Source: Streptomyces hyderabadensis
GTDB lineage: Bacteria; Actinomycetota; Actinomycetes; Streptomycetales; Streptomycetaceae
Direction: 5' to 3'
Assembly: GCF_020404845.1 (NCBI RefSeq)
Contig: NZ_JAIOJZ010000001.1
Coordinates: forward strand, 423,570 to 487,569
DNA length: 64,000 nt
Position numbers and translations under genes: made by a program
The notes under the pieces: model-generated
Database searches by the model: none
What the model saw: the letters and a program-made list of their open reading frames with translations, nothing else
What the model was told of the DNA's origin: nothing
In this document: positions 62,770 through 64,000 of the stretch, piece after piece
How the letters are laid out: each line of letters begins with the position of its first letter
How positions within the stretch are numbered: the stretch's first letter is position 1

Positions 62770-64000
62770 TTGTCCGGCAACGTCACCTCGTTGTTCCGCA
62801 GCACCGCGGCGCACAGCCCCTCGATGGCGGCGCTGACGCGGGAGAGCGGCGAGGCGGCGGGCGCGGGACCGGTGGACTTCTGCATCCCCTGCAACCCGTA
62901 CTTCCCCACCCCGGCGATGTTCGAGGAGCTGGCCGGCCGGCTGCGGGACATCATCACGTACTACCCGAGCAGCGCCGACACCATCACCGCCGAACTGTGC
63001 AGCCTGCTCCAGCTCCCGCCGCAGTGCGTGGCGATGGGCAACGGCTCCACGGAGCTGATCACCTGGATCGACCACCTGCTGGTCCGGGAGTCCCTCGCCG
63101 TCCCCGTCCCCACCTTCGGCCGCTGGACCGACCAGCCCATGGAGACCGGCAAGCGGGTCGACATGTTCCCGCTCCAGGAGGCCGGCGGCTTCGCCCTCGA
63201 CCTCGCCCGCTACGCCGAGTTCGTCCGGGCCAGGGGCACCCGGGCCGTGGTCGTCTGCAACCCCAACAACCCCGACGGCGGCTATCTGCACAAGCAGGCG
63301 CTGGTGCAGTTCATGGACGCGATGGCCGACCGGGACCTGGTGGTGATCGACGAGTCCTTCCTGGAGTTCGCCGACGCGGAGGCCGAACCCAGCGTGGTCC
63401 AGGAGGCGATGCTGCGCCCCAACGTCGTCGTGCTGCGCAGCCTCGGCAAGAACTTCGGGCTGCACGGCATCCGCTTCGGCTACCTGGTCGCCAACCCGGC
63501 GCTCGCCGGCCGGGTGCGCGCCATGCTGCCCAAGTGGAACCTCAACTCCTTCGCGGAGCACGTGGTGTTCATGCTGCGCGACCACGGTCCGGAGTACGCG
63601 CAGAGCCTGCACCAGGTGCGGCGCGACCGCCTGGAGATGGCCGCCCAGCTGTCCGCGCTGCCCGGTCTGACCGTCTACCCGTCGCAGGGCAACTTCCTCT
63701 TCGTCCGGCTCCCGGTGGGCGCGGAGGGCACCGCCGTGCGCGACCGCATGCTCACCGAGCACCGGGTGCTGGTCCGGGAGTGCGGCAACAAGATCGGTTC
63801 CTCCAGCCGCTTCCTGCGTCTCGTGGTGCGCCCCCAGGTGGATGTGCGTCGCCTGGTGTCCGGCCTGGAACAGGTGCTCTACGGGGCCGGGAGGGGAGCC
63901 GCCGTGCCCGGGCCGGCCACCGGGACCGGCTACAGCTCGGGCACGGCGGCGGTGGACCGCCTGATGCACGAGACCAACGGGTCCGGCATGCGCGCGATCA
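62770..64000 (+). CDS. Class I/II pyridoxal-phosphate aminotransferase (partial, runs off the edge)
   Basis: At least 410 codons are open from TTG 62770, which follows GGAGG by 5 nt, to the window end; no stop is reached. The fold-type I motifs are present: AMGNGSTELITWIDHLL, VVVCNPNNPDGGYL, VVIDESFLEF and SLGKNFGLHGIRFGYL, where Lys227 binds PLP. It resembles histidinol-phosphate/threonine-phosphate-type aminotransferases. The region after about residue 375 (GRGAAVPGPATGTGYSSG) goes beyond the usual aminotransferase length, so a C-terminal extension or fusion is possible. Confidence 0.88.
   Translation, partial: MSGNVTSLFRSTAAHSPSMAALTRESGEAAGAGPVDFCIPCNPYFPTPAMFEELAGRLRDIITYYPSSADTITAELCSLLQLPPQCVAMGNGSTELITWIDHLLVRESLAVPVPTFGRWTDQPMETGKRVDMFPLQEAGGFALDLARYAEFVRARGTRAVVVCNPNNPDGGYLHKQALVQFMDAMADRDLVVIDESFLEFADAEAEPSVVQEAMLRPNVVVLRSLGKNFGLHGIRFGYLVANPALAGRVRAMLPKWNLNSFAEHVVFMLRDHGPEYAQSLHQVRRDRLEMAAQLSALPGLTVYPSQGNFLFVRLPVGAEGTAVRDRMLTEHRVLVRECGNKIGSSSRFLRLVVRPQVDVRRLVSGLEQVLYGAGRGAAVPGPATGTGYSSGTAAVDRLMHETNGSGMRAI

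Overview
The window is high-GC actinobacterial DNA with strong third-position G/C bias, many GTG/TTG starts, several apparently leaderless genes and a FasR-fabD-fabH-acpP-fabF locus. Together with the tellurium-type stress cluster this points to a Streptomyces chromosome (core region). From memory the gene order resembles that of the S. coelicolor/S. lividans group; that is recall, not a search. No phage, transposon, plasmid or CRISPR signature was seen. One tRNA gene (Val-TAC) is present. Bases 1-55 hold no callable gene.

Left part (1-16.5 kb): mostly unlinked housekeeping and envelope genes. They include a zinc-ribbon/peptidoglycan-binding membrane protein, a HAD phosphatase, a GDT1-type manganese exporter preceded by a yybP-ykoY riboswitch, a secreted HNH nuclease, a PhoD-like phosphatase, a DoxX protein behind an iron box, DedA proteins, a DUF305/DUF6153 His/Met-rich pair, a DUF4097 lipoprotein, a long coiled-coil membrane protein, an FmdB zinc ribbon and a LuxR-type two-component system.

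17.3-26.5 kb: a tellurium-resistance-type (Ter) stress locus. A minus-strand operon encodes an HpcH/HpaI (CitE-like) aldolase, an 851-aa phosphoribosyltransferase-TRSP-StiP fusion and a HAD phosphatase. A divergent TerD protein with a Pro/Gln-rich tail shares its promoter region. Next to them lie a TerA-like protein, a DUF475/TerC membrane protein and two calcium-type TerD paralogues. The combination suggests a membrane-linked metal/stress sensor coupled to synthesis of a nucleoside-like small molecule.

26.7-41 kb: PrxQ/AhpE-type peroxiredoxin, DUF3052, a stand-alone aceE (pyruvate dehydrogenase E1), a divergent MFS-exporter/TetR pair, a DUF1023 hydrolase, a DUF4429-SHOCT protein, a MerR-aldo/keto reductase operon with a classic 19-bp-spacer promoter, a GNAT enzyme, a serine hydrolase and a pirin.

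39.9-44.9 kb: fasR and the type II fatty acid synthase operon fabD-fabH-acpP-fabF, with terminator-like hairpins on both sides of acpP.

45-54 kb: DUF3145, a GDSL lipoprotein, a cytosolic galM, a secreted peptidase-C15 homologue lacking the catalytic Cys, an EI24 membrane protein, Ohr, an NADP-dependent reductase divergent from a MarR regulator with twin operators, a short GyrB-like protein with a degenerate ATP site, and a second zinc-ribbon/TM protein (SCO2400-like).

54-62.7 kb: a sugar or sugar-acid catabolic cluster: DgoD-like dehydratase, zinc alcohol dehydrogenase, a TIM-barrel-like protein of unknown function, the ChvE-MmsA-MmsB monosaccharide importer and an exported galM. A class I/II aminotransferase runs off the right edge.
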